Assembly: GCF_014205335.1 (NCBI RefSeq)
Contig: NZ_JACHNH010000001.1
Location: 992,001-1,056,000, forward strand
Origin: Amorphoplanes digitatis
GTDB lineage: Bacteria > Actinomycetota > Actinomycetes > Mycobacteriales > Micromonosporaceae
Direction of reading: 5' to 3'
DNA length: 64,000 nucleotides
In this document: positions 1 through 8,753 of the stretch, one piece after another
How the letters are laid out: each line of letters begins with the position of its first letter
Position numbering within the stretch: position 1 is the stretch's first letter
Position numbers and translations under genes: made by a program
Notes under the pieces: generated by a model
Database searches by the model: none
The model's input: the letters and a program-made list of their open reading frames with translations, nothing else
Told to the model about the DNA's origin: nothing

Positions 1-1
1 G

Positions 2-475
2 CTGGCCGAGCTTCCGCACCTGATCTTCGCCTGCGGCCGGTACGAGGGCATTGACCAGCGGGTTCTCGACGAGGCTGCGGCCCGGATGCCGGTGCGGGAG
101 GTCTCGCTCGGCGATTATGTGCTCTTCGGTGGCGAGGTCGCGGTTATCGTGATCATGGAGGCGGTCACCCGCCTGCTGCCGGGGGTGCTCGGCAACGCGG
201 ACTCGCTGACCGAGGAGTCGCACGCGGCGGGGCTGCTCGAGGCGCCGGTCTACACCAAGCCGGCGTCGTGGCGGGACCGCGCGGTGCCGGAGGTGCTCCG
301 CTCCGGTGACCACGGGCGGATCGCGCGCTGGCGGCGTACGGAGTCTCTGCTGCGTACCGCCGCCCGGCGCCCGGACATGTTCGCGGCCTATCCGCCGGAG
401 TCGCTCGACAAGTTCGACCGGGCGGCCCTGGAGGGGGCCGGATTTCCGATCACACCTCCGGGTGTGGCAAAGTAG
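2..475 (+). CDS. trmD: tRNA (guanine-37-N1) methyltransferase, C-terminal part (partial at window edge)
   Basis: The reading frame is already open at the window edge and stops at 473-475, so the N-terminus lies outside. The visible part carries the TrmD knot motif [11 protein letters not shown] followed by [14 protein letters not shown], which form the SAM-binding trefoil knot of the SPOUT family. TrmD methylates G37 of tRNAs reading codons that begin with C or G (CUN, CCN, CGG) and prevents +1 frameshifting. It is followed by rplS, the order usual in rpsP-rimM-trmD-rplS operons. An internal ATG at 86 is not the true start because the conserved knot begins before it. Confidence 0.96.
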   Translation: MAELPHLIFACGRYEGIDQRVLDEAAARMPVREVSLGDYVLFGGEVAVIVIMEAVTRLLPGVLGNADSLTEESHAAGLLEAPVYTKPASWRDRAVPEVLRSGDHGRIARWRRTESLLRTAARRPDMFAAYPPESLDKFDRAALEGAGFPITPPGVAK

Positions 476-602
476 TGAGGTTGCCGTTCGTTCCCCACGC
501 CGTGGGCGGGCGGACGAGGACCGACGGCACTCGCCGGGGGTCAGAATCACCCATTCGCGCATCGAACTCCCGGTGCGCTTTGAGTACGACGAGGATGCAG
601 CG

Positions 603-962
603 ATGAACACCCTGGACGCACTCGACGCCCAGTCGCGACGCACCGACATTCCTGACTTCCGGGCTGGTGACACCGTCAAGGTGCACGTGCGGGTCGTCGA
701 GGGCAACCGCTCCCGTGTCCAGGTCTTCCAGGGCGTCGTGATCAGCCGCCAGGGTGGCGGGCTGCGCGAGACCTTCAAGGTCCGGAAGATCAGCTTCGGC
801 GTCGGCGTCGAGCGGACCTACCCGATCAACAGCCCCCAGCTCGACCGCATCGAGGTCGTCACCCGCGGTGACGTGCGTCGCGCCAAGCTCTACTACCTGC
901 GCGAGCTCCGCGGCAAGAAGGCCAAGATCAAGGAGCTGCGCGAGAAGCAGACCGTCAGCTGA
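603..962 (+). CDS. rplS: 50S ribosomal protein L19
   Basis: This encodes 119 aa, the usual L19 length. It begins [13 protein letters not shown] and contains the conserved [16 protein letters not shown] block and the C-terminal [16 protein letters not shown]19 sits at the 30S-50S interface. The frame is open far upstream, but ATG 603 is chosen because it has GAGG about 9 nt upstream and matches the family N-terminus. It lies 127 nt after trmD and is presumably co-transcribed with it. Confidence 0.97.
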   Translation: MNTLDALDAQSRRTDIPDFRAGDTVKVHVRVVEGNRSRVQVFQGVVISRQGGGLRETFKVRKISFGVGVERTYPINSPQLDRIEVVTRGDVRRAKLYYLRELRGKKAKIKELREKQTVS

Positions 963-1087
963 ACCCCGTAGCGGTCCGGGCCGTATGTACTCGGACTGAC
1001 GTTTGCTGCGCGGGCGGATTACGCTTGCGCCAGTGACGGATGGGAATCAGTGCCAACACGGCAGTCGCCGTGCGGGTGAACCATTCG

Positions 1088-1133
1088 CACTACCGCCCGA
1101 CAGGTCCCCCGCGGGGGATCACGGGCGGTAGTG
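1088..1133 (+). terminator. Long hairpin between rplS and lepB
   Basis: A perfect 12-bp inverted repeat (CACTACCGCCCG at 1088-1099, its complement at 1122-1133) encloses a second palindrome, TCCCCCGCGGGGGA. It lies 126 nt after the rplS stop and before the first signal peptidase gene. There is no T-run, as is common in actinomycetes. It could end the rplS transcript or act as an attenuator for lepB. Confidence 0.6.
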
Positions 1134-1179
1134 CTGTATCCGGGGCGGCTCGACCGGACGGCGGCGGGAGATGCGAAGC

Positions 1180-2073
1180 GTGGAACCGATGCAGGGGTAT
1201 CGAGCCTCCTCCTCCGGACGGCGCCGCGGGCGGGTGATCCGTCGCAAGGAGATGCCCCTCTGGCAGGAGCTGCCGCTGCTGCTGGTGGTGGCGTTCTGCC
1301 TCGCCGTCCTGATCCGGACCTTCCTGGTGCAGGCGTTCTACATCCCGTCCGGCTCGATGCAGACCACCCTGGAGATCAAGGACCGGGTCCTGGTCAACAA
1401 GGTCGTCTACGACATGCGCGACCCGGTGCGCGGCGAGATCGTGGTCTTCCGCGGCACCGACAACTGGGCGCCCGAGCAGCCGGCCGAGCCGCTCAGCAAC
1501 GACTTCGGCGCGAAGCTCGGCCGGACCATCGGTGACCTGGTCGGTGTCAGCCGCCCGGGGGAACGCGACTTCATCAAACGGGTGATCGGCCTGCCGGGCG
1601 ACAAGGTCGCCTGCTGCGACGATCAGGGCCGGATCACGGTCAACGGCGAGTCGATCGACGAGGGCTACATCTTCGAGGACTCGGCAATCGAGGCCCCGCC
1701 CAACCCGCGCCAGTGCACGAGCCGCCGCTTCGCCGAGGTGACCGTCCCGGCGGGTGAGATGTTCGTCATGGGCGACCACCGGCTGGTGTCGCAGGACGCC
1801 CGCTGCCAAGGCCCCGTGCCCATCGACAACATCATCGGCCGGGCGTTCGTGATCGTCTGGCCGACCAAGCACTTCACCAGCCTCTCCGTGCCCGACAACT
1901 GGAAGGCGTACGGTGAGGCGCACCCCGTGGCGGCCGCCACGGTCGGCGGGCAGCCGCAGCGGGAGCCCGATCCGGCCACCGCCGCCGTGATGCTGCCGTT
2001 CCTCTTAAGTGTCGGCGTATCCGCGCGTTCCGGTCAGTGGTTGTGGCCGCGGCGACGTAGGCTCCGTTCGTGA
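1180..2073 (+). CDS. lepB: Type I signal peptidase (first of a tandem pair)
   Basis: A membrane serine/lysine protease that removes signal peptides from exported proteins. After a basic N-terminus there is one membrane segment (about residues 25-47). The nucleophile Ser lies in FYIPSGSMQ, the general-base Lys in DFIKRVIGLPGD, and box E is MGDHRLVSQDAR. GTG 1180 is preferred to ATG 1171 because GGGAG ends 9 nt before 1180 but abuts 1171; a third start lies at 1189. The C-terminal ~60 residues after the protease fold contain a weakly hydrophobic stretch and an Arg-rich end and are probably unconserved. The stop overlaps the next lepB by 4 nt (GTGA), so the pair is translationally coupled. Confidence 0.93.
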   Translation: MEPMQGYRASSSGRRRGRVIRRKEMPLWQELPLLLVVAFCLAVLIRTFLVQAFYIPSGSMQTTLEIKDRVLVNKVVYDMRDPVRGEIVVFRGTDNWAPEQPAEPLSNDFGAKLGRTIGDLVGVSRPGERDFIKRVIGLPGDKVACCDDQGRITVNGESIDEGYIFEDSAIEAPPNPRQCTSRRFAEVTVPAGEMFVMGDHRLVSQDARCQGPVPIDNIIGRAFVIVWPTKHFTSLSVPDNWKAYGEAHPVAAATVGGQPQREPDPATAAVMLPFLLSVGVSARSGQWLWPRRRRLRS

Positions 2074-2723
2074 TTGACGAGCAAGCCGAAGAGAAGCGCC
2101 GTGGGTCGTTCTGGCGCGAGCTACCGATCCTGCTGGGTGTGGCGATCCTCGTCGCCGTCCTGGTTCGCGCCTTTGTTCTGCAGACCTTCTACATCCCGTC
2201 GCCGTCGATGGAGCACACGCTCAACGTCTGGGACCGGGTCCTGGTCAACAAGCTCGTCTACGACTTCCGGGACCCCCGCCGCGGCGAGATCGTGGTGTTC
2301 AAGGCCCCGACGGAGTGGCAGAGCGGCACCGAGGGCGAGGACTTCATCAAGCGCGTCATCGGGGTGCCTGGCGACCACCTGGTCTGCTGCGACGACCAGG
2401 AGCGCCTGATGATCAACGGGGCCTCGCTGGACGAGCCCTACATCTACAAGGACGCGGACGGCCGGCAGGACCCGGCCGCGGACGAGAAGTTCGACGTCGT
2501 CGTGCCGCCCGGCCGGCTCTGGGTCATGGGCGACCACCGCTCCGCCTCCGGCGACTCGCTGGAGCACTATGAGCAGAGCGACGACAACATCCAGGAGGCC
2601 ACGATCAAGATCGACTCGGTCGTCGGCCGGGCGTTCACGATCTTCTGGCCGGTGAGCCGGGCGGCCTGGCTCTCGGTGCCCAAGGGGTTCGAGGCCATCC
2701 CGGACGCGCCGCCCGCCAACTGA
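2070..2723 (+). CDS. lepB: Type I signal peptidase (second of a tandem pair)
   Basis: A 217-aa paralogue of the preceding gene, with one N-terminal membrane segment (about residues 16-37), nucleophile Ser in FYIPSPSMEHT, catalytic Lys in DFIKRVIGVPGD and box E MGDHRSASGDS. The GTG start overlaps the upstream stop. It is shorter than its neighbour, without the C-terminal extension, and closer to the minimal family length. Tandem sip/lep genes after rplS are a known actinobacterial arrangement (for example in Streptomyces). The substrate split between the two cannot be read from sequence. Confidence 0.95.
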   Translation: MIDEQAEEKRRGSFWRELPILLGVAILVAVLVRAFVLQTFYIPSPSMEHTLNVWDRVLVNKLVYDFRDPRRGEIVVFKAPTEWQSGTEGEDFIKRVIGVPGDHLVCCDDQERLMINGASLDEPYIYKDADGRQDPAADEKFDVVVPPGRLWVMGDHRSASGDSLEHYEQSDDNIQEATIKIDSVVGRAFTIFWPVSRAAWLSVPKGFEAIPDAPPAN

Positions 2724-2780
2724 GGCCCGTTGGTCTCAACCCGGGGTAAAGATCGACCGCGGGAGCAATAGGCTTGGGTC

Positions 2781-3227
2781 GTGACGTTCATCGACCGGCA
2801 GGCGGCCCGGGTGCTCCTGATCGACTCCGCCGACCGCGCGCTGCTGCTGCGCGGCGGCGACCCGGCGCGCCCCGGCCTGCGGTGGTGGTTCACGCCCGGC
2901 GGGGGTCTCGACGAGGACGAGACGCCCGCGGCGGGTGCGGCCCGGGAGCTGTTCGAGGAGACCGGGCTGAAGGTCGAGCCCGCCGACCTGGGCGAGCCCG
3001 TGCACCACGAGGTCACCGAGTTCAGCTACGAAAATCGGCGATACCGGCAGGAACAGGACTTCTTCGTCCTTCGGGTGCCGAACTGGCAGGTCGACACCAG
3101 CGGATTCGACGCGGCCGAGCAGCAGACCATCACCGATCACCGCTGGTGGTCGGCGGTCGAGCTGGACACCTCCACCGAGCTGATCTACCCGACCGGCCTC
3201 GCCGACCTGCTGCGCCGGGCCTGCTGA
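2781..3227 (+). CDS. NUDIX hydrolase
   Basis: This 148-aa protein has a full NUDIX box, starting GGGLDEDETPAAGAAREL and ending FEETG, giving the G-x5-E-x7-RE-x-x-EE-x-G pattern that binds Mg2+ and cleaves nucleoside diphosphate-linked compounds. A tryptophan pair (HRWW) lies near the C-terminus. The substrate is not predictable. The GTG start is 57 nt after lepB, and the stop shares one base with the rnhB start (TGATG), so it belongs to this operon. Confidence 0.9.
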   Translation: MTFIDRQAARVLLIDSADRALLLRGGDPARPGLRWWFTPGGGLDEDETPAAGAARELFEETGLKVEPADLGEPVHHEVTEFSYENRRYRQEQDFFVLRVPNWQVDTSGFDAAEQQTITDHRWWSAVELDTSTELIYPTGLADLLRRAC

Positions 3228-4045
3228 TGCTCAGCCCGCCCCGCACCGTCGTACGCCGCGAAGGCGGCCTGTACGCCCTCGAGCGCGCGCTCCAGCGCCG
3301 CGGCTTCCGCAACGTGGCCGGCGCCGACGAGGCGGGCCGCGGCGCCTGCGCCGGGCCGCTGGTGGCCGCCGCGGCCATCCTGCCCGAGGGCCGCCGCGGC
3401 GAGATCGACGAACTCGCCGACTCCAAGCTGCTCACCGCCGCCGCCCGCGAGCGCGTCTACGCCGAGGTGGTGGCCCGGGCGCTGGCCTGGTCCGTGGTGA
3501 TCATCCCGCCGGTCGAGGTGGACGGACGCGGCCTGCACGTCTGCAACCTGGCCGCGATGCGCCGCGCGCTGGCGTCGCTCACCACCCGGCCGGACTACGT
3601 CCTCACCGACGGCTTCCCGGTCGACGGGCTCGGCGCGCCGGGACTCGCCGTCTGGAAGGGCGACCGGGTCGCGGCCTGCGTCGCCGCGGCCAGCGTGCTC
3701 GCCAAGGTCACCAGGGACCGGCTGATGGTCGAGCTGGACGGCCGGTTCCCGGACTACGGCTTCGCGGTACACAAGGGCTACATCACCGACGAGCACAGCG
3801 CGGCGTTGATCCGCCTCGGCCCCTGCGTCGAGCACCGCTTCTCGTACGTGAACGTCGCCGCGGTCTCCGGTCGCGGCAACCGGCCGCCCCGCGCGCGCCG
3901 GCCGGCGATTCCGGCCCCGGTCACCGCCGAGCCGCTGATGCTCTGGCCAGCATCGGAGGGTACCGTCGGCGTGGCGTCGGGCGAGCAGCCTCGGCCGCCG
4001 GTGCCGGTGGGGGAAGATGAGGCCATGGAGGGCGAGAAGCGATGA
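3227..4045 (+). CDS. rnhB: Ribonuclease HII
   Basis: RNase HII removes ribonucleotides embedded in DNA and RNA from RNA-DNA hybrids. The first catalytic acids are in the family signature GADEAGRGACAGPLVAAA, the third is in VLTDGFPV, and the conserved HKGYITDEHSAAL block follows. The 272-aa length is at the long end because about 45 Pro/Ala-rich residues follow the fold. The ATG overlaps the NUDIX stop, although the frame extends further upstream. The 3' end overlaps the DUF2469 gene by 4 nt. Confidence 0.96.
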   Translation: MLSPPRTVVRREGGLYALERALQRRGFRNVAGADEAGRGACAGPLVAAAAILPEGRRGEIDELADSKLLTAAARERVYAEVVARALAWSVVIIPPVEVDGRGLHVCNLAAMRRALASLTTRPDYVLTDGFPVDGLGAPGLAVWKGDRVAACVAAASVLAKVTRDRLMVELDGRFPDYGFAVHKGYITDEHSAALIRLGPCVEHRFSYVNVAAVSGRGNRPPRARRPAIPAPVTAEPLMLWPASEGTVGVASGEQPRPPVPVGEDEAMEGEKR

Positions 4046-4368
4046 GCGCAGAGGATCTCGAGAAGTACGAGACCGAGATGGAGCTGCAGCTCTACCGGGA
4101 GTACCGCGACATCGTCCGACAGTTCTCGTACGTGGTGGAGACCGAGCGCCGGTTCTATCTGGCGAACCAGGTCGACCTGCACGTGCGCAACTCCGACGGC
4201 GAGGTGTATTTCGAGGTCGAGATGCACGACGCCTGGGTCTGGGACATGTACCGCCCGGCCCGCTTCGTCAAGAACGTCCGCGTGATGACCTTCAAGGACG
4301 TCAACGTGGAGGAACTCGAGAAGCCGGACATCTCGCTGCCCGATGAGGCGGGCTTCGGCGGCAGCTAG
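4042..4368 (+). CDS. DUF2469 family protein
   Basis: A 108-aa protein of the actinobacteria-wide DUF2469 family, recognised by its N-terminus MSAEDLEKYETEMELQLYR and by VYFEVEMHDAWVWDMYRPAR. Its function is unknown. It is acidic, soluble and very conserved, and typically sits between rnhB and yraN. Here yraN lies over 11 kb away, so the usual neighbourhood has been split. The start overlaps rnhB by ATGA. Confidence 0.93.
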   Translation: MSAEDLEKYETEMELQLYREYRDIVRQFSYVVETERRFYLANQVDLHVRNSDGEVYFEVEMHDAWVWDMYRPARFVKNVRVMTFKDVNVEELEKPDISLPDEAGFGGS

Positions 4369-4369
4369 G

Positions 4370-4378
4370 TTATCCACA
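4370..4378 (+). promoter_or_regulatory. Consensus DnaA box (TTATCCACA)
   Basis: The exact 9-mer TTATCCACA lies 2 nt after the DUF2469 stop and 35 nt before the M23 peptidase start. The longer string GGTTATCCACA recurs on the minus strand at 15830-15840. An exact match is rare by chance in DNA this GC-rich. Binding by DnaA is inferred, not shown. Confidence 0.5.
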
Positions 4379-4412
4379 GGCCGGGTCGCGGCTCGGCGCC
4401 CGGAGGAGCACG

Positions 4413-4883
4413 ATGCCGGGCATGCGTTTTCTGCTCCCGGTCCTGCTGGTGCTCGCCGGCGCTTCCGTGCCCACCCGGGCGGCATACGGCTGGCCGGTCG
4501 ACGGTGCTGCGGTCGTGCGGCGCTTCGACCCGCCGCCGGCACCCTGGCTGGCCGGGCACCGCGGCGTGGACCTGGCCGCGGCGCCGGGCGGCGTTGTGCG
4601 CTCGGCGGGACCGGGGACGGTCGTATTCGCCGGTGACGTCGCGGGGCGGGGCGTGGTCAGCATCGCGCATCCCGGCGGCCTCCGGACCACCTATGAGCCC
4701 GTGCGGCCCGGTCTGCGGTCCGGTGTGGTCGTCGCGCCCGGGCAGGCGATCGGCACCCTTGCTGACGGGCACCCGGGCTGTCCGACGTCGGCCTGCTTGC
4801 ACTGGGGGCTGCGGCGCGGCGACGAATATCTTGATCCGCTTACCCTGCTGGGGCTCGGCCGCGTGCGCCTGCGCCCGCTGTGA
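4413..4883 (+). CDS. Secreted M23-family (LytM-like) peptidase
   Basis: A 156-aa exported protein with a signal peptide (MPGMRFLLPVLLVLAGAS, cleavage near residues 20-25) and a minimal peptidase M23 domain. The zinc motif HxxxD is in GHRGVDLAA; the second motif is CLHWGLR, in which the first His of the usual HxH is Cys, a variant I recall from actinobacterial homologues. It probably hydrolyses peptidoglycan cross-links or is a degenerate binder. It stands 44 nt after DUF2469 and is convergent with the aminotransferase gene. Confidence 0.88.
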   Translation: MPGMRFLLPVLLVLAGASVPTRAAYGWPVDGAAVVRRFDPPPAPWLAGHRGVDLAAAPGGVVRSAGPGTVVFAGDVAGRGVVSIAHPGGLRTTYEPVRPGLRSGVVVAPGQAIGTLADGHPGCPTSACLHWGLRRGDEYLDPLTLLGLGRVRLRPL

Positions 4884-4933
4884 TCCGCCCGGCCGTGCCC
4901 GCGTTGGCTCGTCCGGCTGTGGTCGCTCTGACC

Positions 4934-6124
4934 TCAGCGGAGGCCGGCGAGCAGCGGGGGCAGGCGTTCGGCGAGGCGGTCGTACTCCTCCGGCCGGTTG
5001 TATGCCTGGGCGCTCAGCCGCAGCCATCCGCGGCCGCCCCATGCGTTGATCGACACCTCGGTGGCCAGCTTGTCGGCGATCTGCTGCCGCAGCGCGCTCG
5101 CCTCCGGCTGCGTCGTGGCCACGCCGGTCGGCAGCGGCAGAATCCGCATGGCCGCCTCGGCCGCGCCCGGCTCCGGCAGGTCGGCGGGCGCGAGGCCGAG
5201 GCCCGCGCCGACAACCCGCTGCCCGTACGCCGCCAGCGCCGCGTTGTGCGCCCGCACGGTCTCGAGCCCGAGGGTACGCAGGGTGAACAGCCCCGCCGGG
5301 GCGGCCAGCCACGGCGTGTAGTCCACGGTGCCCTGGAACTCGACCGCGAGCGGGAAGCCGGAATCCTGCTCCCACGAGACGACGAGCGGCTCGATCCGGC
5401 GGCGCCACGCCGGTGCCACGGCGAGCAGGGCGGTGCCCCTCGGGGCGAACGCCCACTTGTGCAGGTTGCCGACCCAGAAGTCGGCCCCGATCCGGTCCAC
5501 CTCGACCGGCAGCATGCCCGGCACGTGCGCGGCGTCGACGAGGACGGGAACCTCGTGCTCGCGGGCGACCGCGACGATCTCCCGCACCGGAAGCACCTTG
5601 GCGGTGGGGGAGGTGAGCTGATCGACGATCAGCAGCTTGGTCTTCCCGGGCCGCAGCGCGCCCCGGATCCGGGCGACCACCTCGGCGTCGGAGGCGTCCA
5701 GCGCGAGGGCGACGGTCCGCGCGCTGGCACCGTCCCGCCGGCACTGCCGCCGCACGGCGAAGCCGTTGGAGCCGTAGCCGTGGTCGGTGAGCAGCACCTC
5801 GTCGCCGGAGGTGAGCCGCACCGACTGCAACACGAGCGAGACCGCGGCGGTGGCGTTGGGCACCAGGGCGCTGCCGTCCGGATCGGCGCCGAGGAAGGCG
5901 GCCAGATGCCGTCGGGTGTGGACGATGCGGTCGGTGAGCCCGGGATGGACGTAGAACGACATCGGATTGCGGTCGACCTCGTCCCGCAGCCGCTGCTGCG
6001 CGCGCTGCACGCCGATCGGGACCGCACCGAACGAGCCGTGGTTGAGATAGGCGGTGGCCGCATCCAGGGAGAACAGGAGCCGCGCTCCCGGGATGGGCGG
6101 GGGCGGATCTCCGGCGCTCACCAT
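4934..6124 (-). CDS. Class V aminotransferase-fold PLP enzyme
   Basis: This 396-aa protein belongs to the class V aminotransferase / isopenicillin-N-epimerase-like group. FLNHGSFG-type residues appear as YLNHGSFGAVP near the N-terminus, the PLP-contacting Asp is in VLVDAAHVPG, and the PLP lysine is in VGNLHKWAFAPRG. It could be a cysteine desulfurase-like or epimerase-like enzyme; the substrate is unknown. The frame continues upstream across xerC sequence, so the start is set at ATG 6124, just before the conserved PPPPIPGARLLFSLD. It lies 37 nt after xerC on the same strand. Confidence 0.9.
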   Translation of the reverse strand: MVSAGDPPPPIPGARLLFSLDAATAYLNHGSFGAVPIGVQRAQQRLRDEVDRNPMSFYVHPGLTDRIVHTRRHLAAFLGADPDGSALVPNATAAVSLVLQSVRLTSGDEVLLTDHGYGSNGFAVRRQCRRDGASARTVALALDASDAEVVARIRGALRPGKTKLLIVDQLTSPTAKVLPVREIVAVAREHEVPVLVDAAHVPGMLPVEVDRIGADFWVGNLHKWAFAPRGTALLAVAPAWRRRIEPLVVSWEQDSGFPLAVEFQGTVDYTPWLAAPAGLFTLRTLGLETVRAHNAALAAYGQRVVGAGLGLAPADLPEPGAAEAAMRILPLPTGVATTQPEASALRQQIADKLATEVSINAWGGRGWLRLSAQAYNRPEEYDRLAERLPPLLAGLR

Positions 6125-6161
6125 GTGATCGTACGGGTAGCCGGTGTGGTTCGACCCGTGA

Positions 6162-7079
6162 TCAGGCGCGCGGATGAGCCTGCTTGAAGGCGGCGCGCAG
6201 GCGCTCGGTCGAGACATGGGTGTAGATCTGGGTGCTCGACAGCGAGGCGTGCCCGAGCAGGTCCTGCACGGCGCGAAGGTCGGCGCCCCCGTCCAGCAGG
6301 TGCGTCGCGGCGGAGTGGCGCAGGTCGTGCGGGCTGGTGTGCGGCAGCCCGGCGGCCCGGGCCGCGGCGGCCACGATGCGGCGGACCACGGTCTGCTGGA
6401 GCCTGCCGCCCCGGGCGCCAAGGAAGAGCGCGTCACCGCTGCCGGCGTGCGCGAGGGCGGGCCGCCCCCGCTTCAGCCATTCGTCGAGCGCCCGCTGGGC
6501 GGGGATGCCGTAGGGGACCACCCGCTCCTTGGCGCCCTTGCCGAAGACGCGCACGACCCGGCGCCCCTCGTCCAGGTCCGCCACGTCCAGGCCGCAGAGC
6601 TCGCTGACCCGTACCCCGGTCGCGTAGAGCAGCTCGAGGACCGCCTGGTCGCGTACGGCATGGGGGTCGCCCGTGGCGACGACCAGGTCCGCCGCCTGAT
6701 CGGCGCGCAACACCGACGGAAGATCGCGATGCGCCCGCGGGCTGGACAGCGGTGCGCCGGCGTCGGCCGGGGACAACCCGGACCGGTGCGCCCAGGCGGT
6801 GAAGGTGCGCGCGGCCGCGGCCCGCCTCGCCTGCGAGCTGCGCGCGGCGCCCTCGGCCATCCGCTGCGCCAGCCAGCCCCGCAGCACGGCGATGTCGAGA
6901 TCCGCGGGCGCGGCGCAACCGAGCCGGGCGGCGTGGTCGAGCAGGGAGACGACATCGCCGACATAGGCACGCACCGTGTGCGCCGAACGGTTGTCGACGC
7001 GGGCGAGGTGCAGGCCGAAGCCGTCGACCGCCTCGCGCATGGCGGGCGGAAGCGCCTCGTGCACCCCGCGGGTGCTCAC
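6162..7079 (-). CDS. xerC: Tyrosine recombinase XerC
   Basis: A 305-aa site-specific recombinase with an N-terminal SAM-like core-binding domain (about 15-105) and a C-terminal catalytic domain. The catalytic set is complete: Arg in ATGVRVSEL, Lys in FGKGAKERV, HxxR in HDLRHSAATHLL, His in LLGHASLSS and nucleophile Tyr in TQIYTHV. XerC/D resolve chromosome dimers at dif. In actinomycetes xerC often lies near dprA, as here (about 5 kb away). Start is GTG 7079; the gap to the divergent lipoprotein gene is 51 nt. Confidence 0.94.
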   Translation of the reverse strand: MSTRGVHEALPPAMREAVDGFGLHLARVDNRSAHTVRAYVGDVVSLLDHAARLGCAAPADLDIAVLRGWLAQRMAEGAARSSQARRAAAARTFTAWAHRSGLSPADAGAPLSSPRAHRDLPSVLRADQAADLVVATGDPHAVRDQAVLELLYATGVRVSELCGLDVADLDEGRRVVRVFGKGAKERVVPYGIPAQRALDEWLKRGRPALAHAGSGDALFLGARGGRLQQTVVRRIVAAAARAAGLPHTSPHDLRHSAATHLLDGGADLRAVQDLLGHASLSSTQIYTHVSTERLRAAFKQAHPRA

Positions 7080-7130
7080 CGTCCTTGCTCCACGCCCCTA
7101 TCATTCCGCCTTTGAGGCTCGGGGGTAGAG

Positions 7131-7604
7131 ATGGCTTTCGGACGCGGCTGCGCGGCGGTCCTCGTGGTGCTGGCGCTCGGGGCGTGCACGAGCCCTCGGG
7201 AAACGCCTTCGACCCCGGCGAACGCGGGTCTCGGTGACGCGCCGACCCAGTCGACGGTGACGGTAACCGAAGCCGAGTTCGTATCCCCGTCCGGGAACAT
7301 CGGCTGCCGCGTCGACAAGGACGGCGCGCGCTGCGACATCGTGAAGAGGAGCTGGCAGCCACCGCCGGCGCCGGCCGACTGCGAGCTGGACTGGGCCGGG
7401 GGAGTCTCCGTGTTCAAGGCGGAGAAGGCGGCGTTCACCTGTGCCGGAGACACGATGATGGGTGCGAAGGAGACGCTGAAGTACGGGAGCGCGGTGCGGG
7501 CCGGCGACTTCACCTGCGGGAGCGACCCCAAGGCGATCCGCTGCGAGAACACGGCGACGGGGCACGGCTTCACGCTCTCGGTGCAGCAGTACACCCTGTT
7601 CTGA
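7131..7604 (+). CDS. Putative lipoprotein, DUF6636-like
   Basis: A 157-aa exported lipoprotein: the signal peptide ends in the lipobox LALGAC (Cys at residue 19) and a Thr/Pro-rich spacer follows. The mature part has the pattern FVSPSGNIGCRV and six further cysteines that could pair, as in the secreted actinobacterial DUF6636 family. The function is unknown. GGGGGTAGAG lies just upstream of ATG. Its stop is one base from the stop of the convergent phosphotransferase gene. Confidence 0.82.
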   Translation: MAFGRGCAAVLVVLALGACTSPRETPSTPANAGLGDAPTQSTVTVTEAEFVSPSGNIGCRVDKDGARCDIVKRSWQPPPAPADCELDWAGGVSVFKAEKAAFTCAGDTMMGAKETLKYGSAVRAGDFTCGSDPKAIRCENTATGHGFTLSVQQYTLF

Positions 7605-7605
7605 A

Positions 7606-8583
7606 CTAGAGCGGGGCGAGCGCCTTGGCGATGTTCCACTCGGCCAGGTCCAGCATCCACTGCCGGTTCGGGAAGTCGGTGTCCGCGATCCGCAGCGGAC
7701 CCTCGATCAGGGACAGCACCTGCGCGTAGCGGTAGAGCTCCAGCCGGTGCGGGTCGAGGCTGACCGGGCGCAGCGCGGGGTACGCGTCGCCGAAGCGCAT
7801 GTGCAGCCAGGCGTGCTCCCACTCGACATCGAAGTACGCCAGGCCCTCGATGTCGATCATGGCGGCCTCGCCGGCTGGGGTGACCAGTACGTGATCCGGT
7901 CCGAGTTCGCCGTGTACCAGCGCGTACTGCTCGCGTGGCTGGACTGCGTCGCGGAGGTGGCGTACGTGGGCGGCGATCCGCTCGGCGGCGTCGGCGAGGC
8001 GGGTGACGCGGACCGCGGCCGCGTCGAGGTGGCTGAGCGCGCGGTCCATGATGATGTCCTCGGCGCGGCGGGCCTGCGACGTGGTTCCTTCTTCGACGGC
8101 GGCGAGCTTGCCGTAGTGCGGGCCGAAGGTGGTGTGCATGCGTTGGAGGGCGTCGCCGAGTGAGGAGAGCGGGGCTGCGGCGGCGGCTGGGTCGCGCTCC
8201 ATCAGCGCTTCGAGCGTCAACCCGCCGACGTCTTCTACCAGCGCGATGTCGGCGTCGATGTAGCGGCGGTCGCGGTCGAGCATCAGCAGGCGCGGGACGC
8301 GTACGCCGGTGGCGGTGAGGGCGGCGTGGCTGGCGGCGAAGAGTTCCGCGCCGGATGCGTCGGTGAACGGGTCGTCCGGGACTGTCGGGGAGGGTGGCCA
8401 GTAGTTCTCGTCGGCCGCCCATGTGTAGAGGATCGCCGTCGTGCTGTCGTCCAGCCGAAGCCGGTAGACACCCTTCTTGCTGCCGCCGGTCAGCCGGTCC
8501 AGGGTGGCGAGCTGGCGGTTGGCGCCTAGTTGTTCTGCCACCAGGTCCCGCAGATCGTCCGCCGCCAGGAACACCCGTTTCAT
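7606..8583 (-). CDS. Phosphotransferase (APH/kinase-like fold) family protein
   Basis: A 325-aa protein with an aminoglycoside phosphotransferase-like kinase fold. The catalytic loop reads LVHGELGPDHVLV, where the usual HGDxxxxN is HGExxxxH, and the metal loop is MIDIEG. A glycine loop (GGSKKGVYRLRL) lies near residue 35. The changed catalytic Asp and Asn mean activity cannot be assumed. Start ATG 8583 is chosen because a strong GAGGAGGGA sits 7 nt upstream; the open frame reaches 8637. Probably monocistronic. Confidence 0.83.
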   Translation of the reverse strand: MKRVFLAADDLRDLVAEQLGANRQLATLDRLTGGSKKGVYRLRLDDSTTAILYTWAADENYWPPSPTVPDDPFTDASGAELFAASHAALTATGVRVPRLLMLDRDRRYIDADIALVEDVGGLTLEALMERDPAAAAAPLSSLGDALQRMHTTFGPHYGKLAAVEEGTTSQARRAEDIIMDRALSHLDAAAVRVTRLADAAERIAAHVRHLRDAVQPREQYALVHGELGPDHVLVTPAGEAAMIDIEGLAYFDVEWEHAWLHMRFGDAYPALRPVSLDPHRLELYRYAQVLSLIEGPLRIADTDFPNRQWMLDLAEWNIAKALAPL

Positions 8584-8753
8584 GATCGTCCCTCCTCGGA
8601 AGACGGCCATGCTGTCCGGCTTGGCGGAACCACGCAACCGGTTTGTCGCCGCCTCCGATCAGCACGCGGGTGTTACGGCAGCGCGGGGGTCGGGCCGGTC
8701 ATGGCCCTGCCGCTGGGCTGATTTCGTCAGACCCGGCTTCTAGGGTCTTGAGC

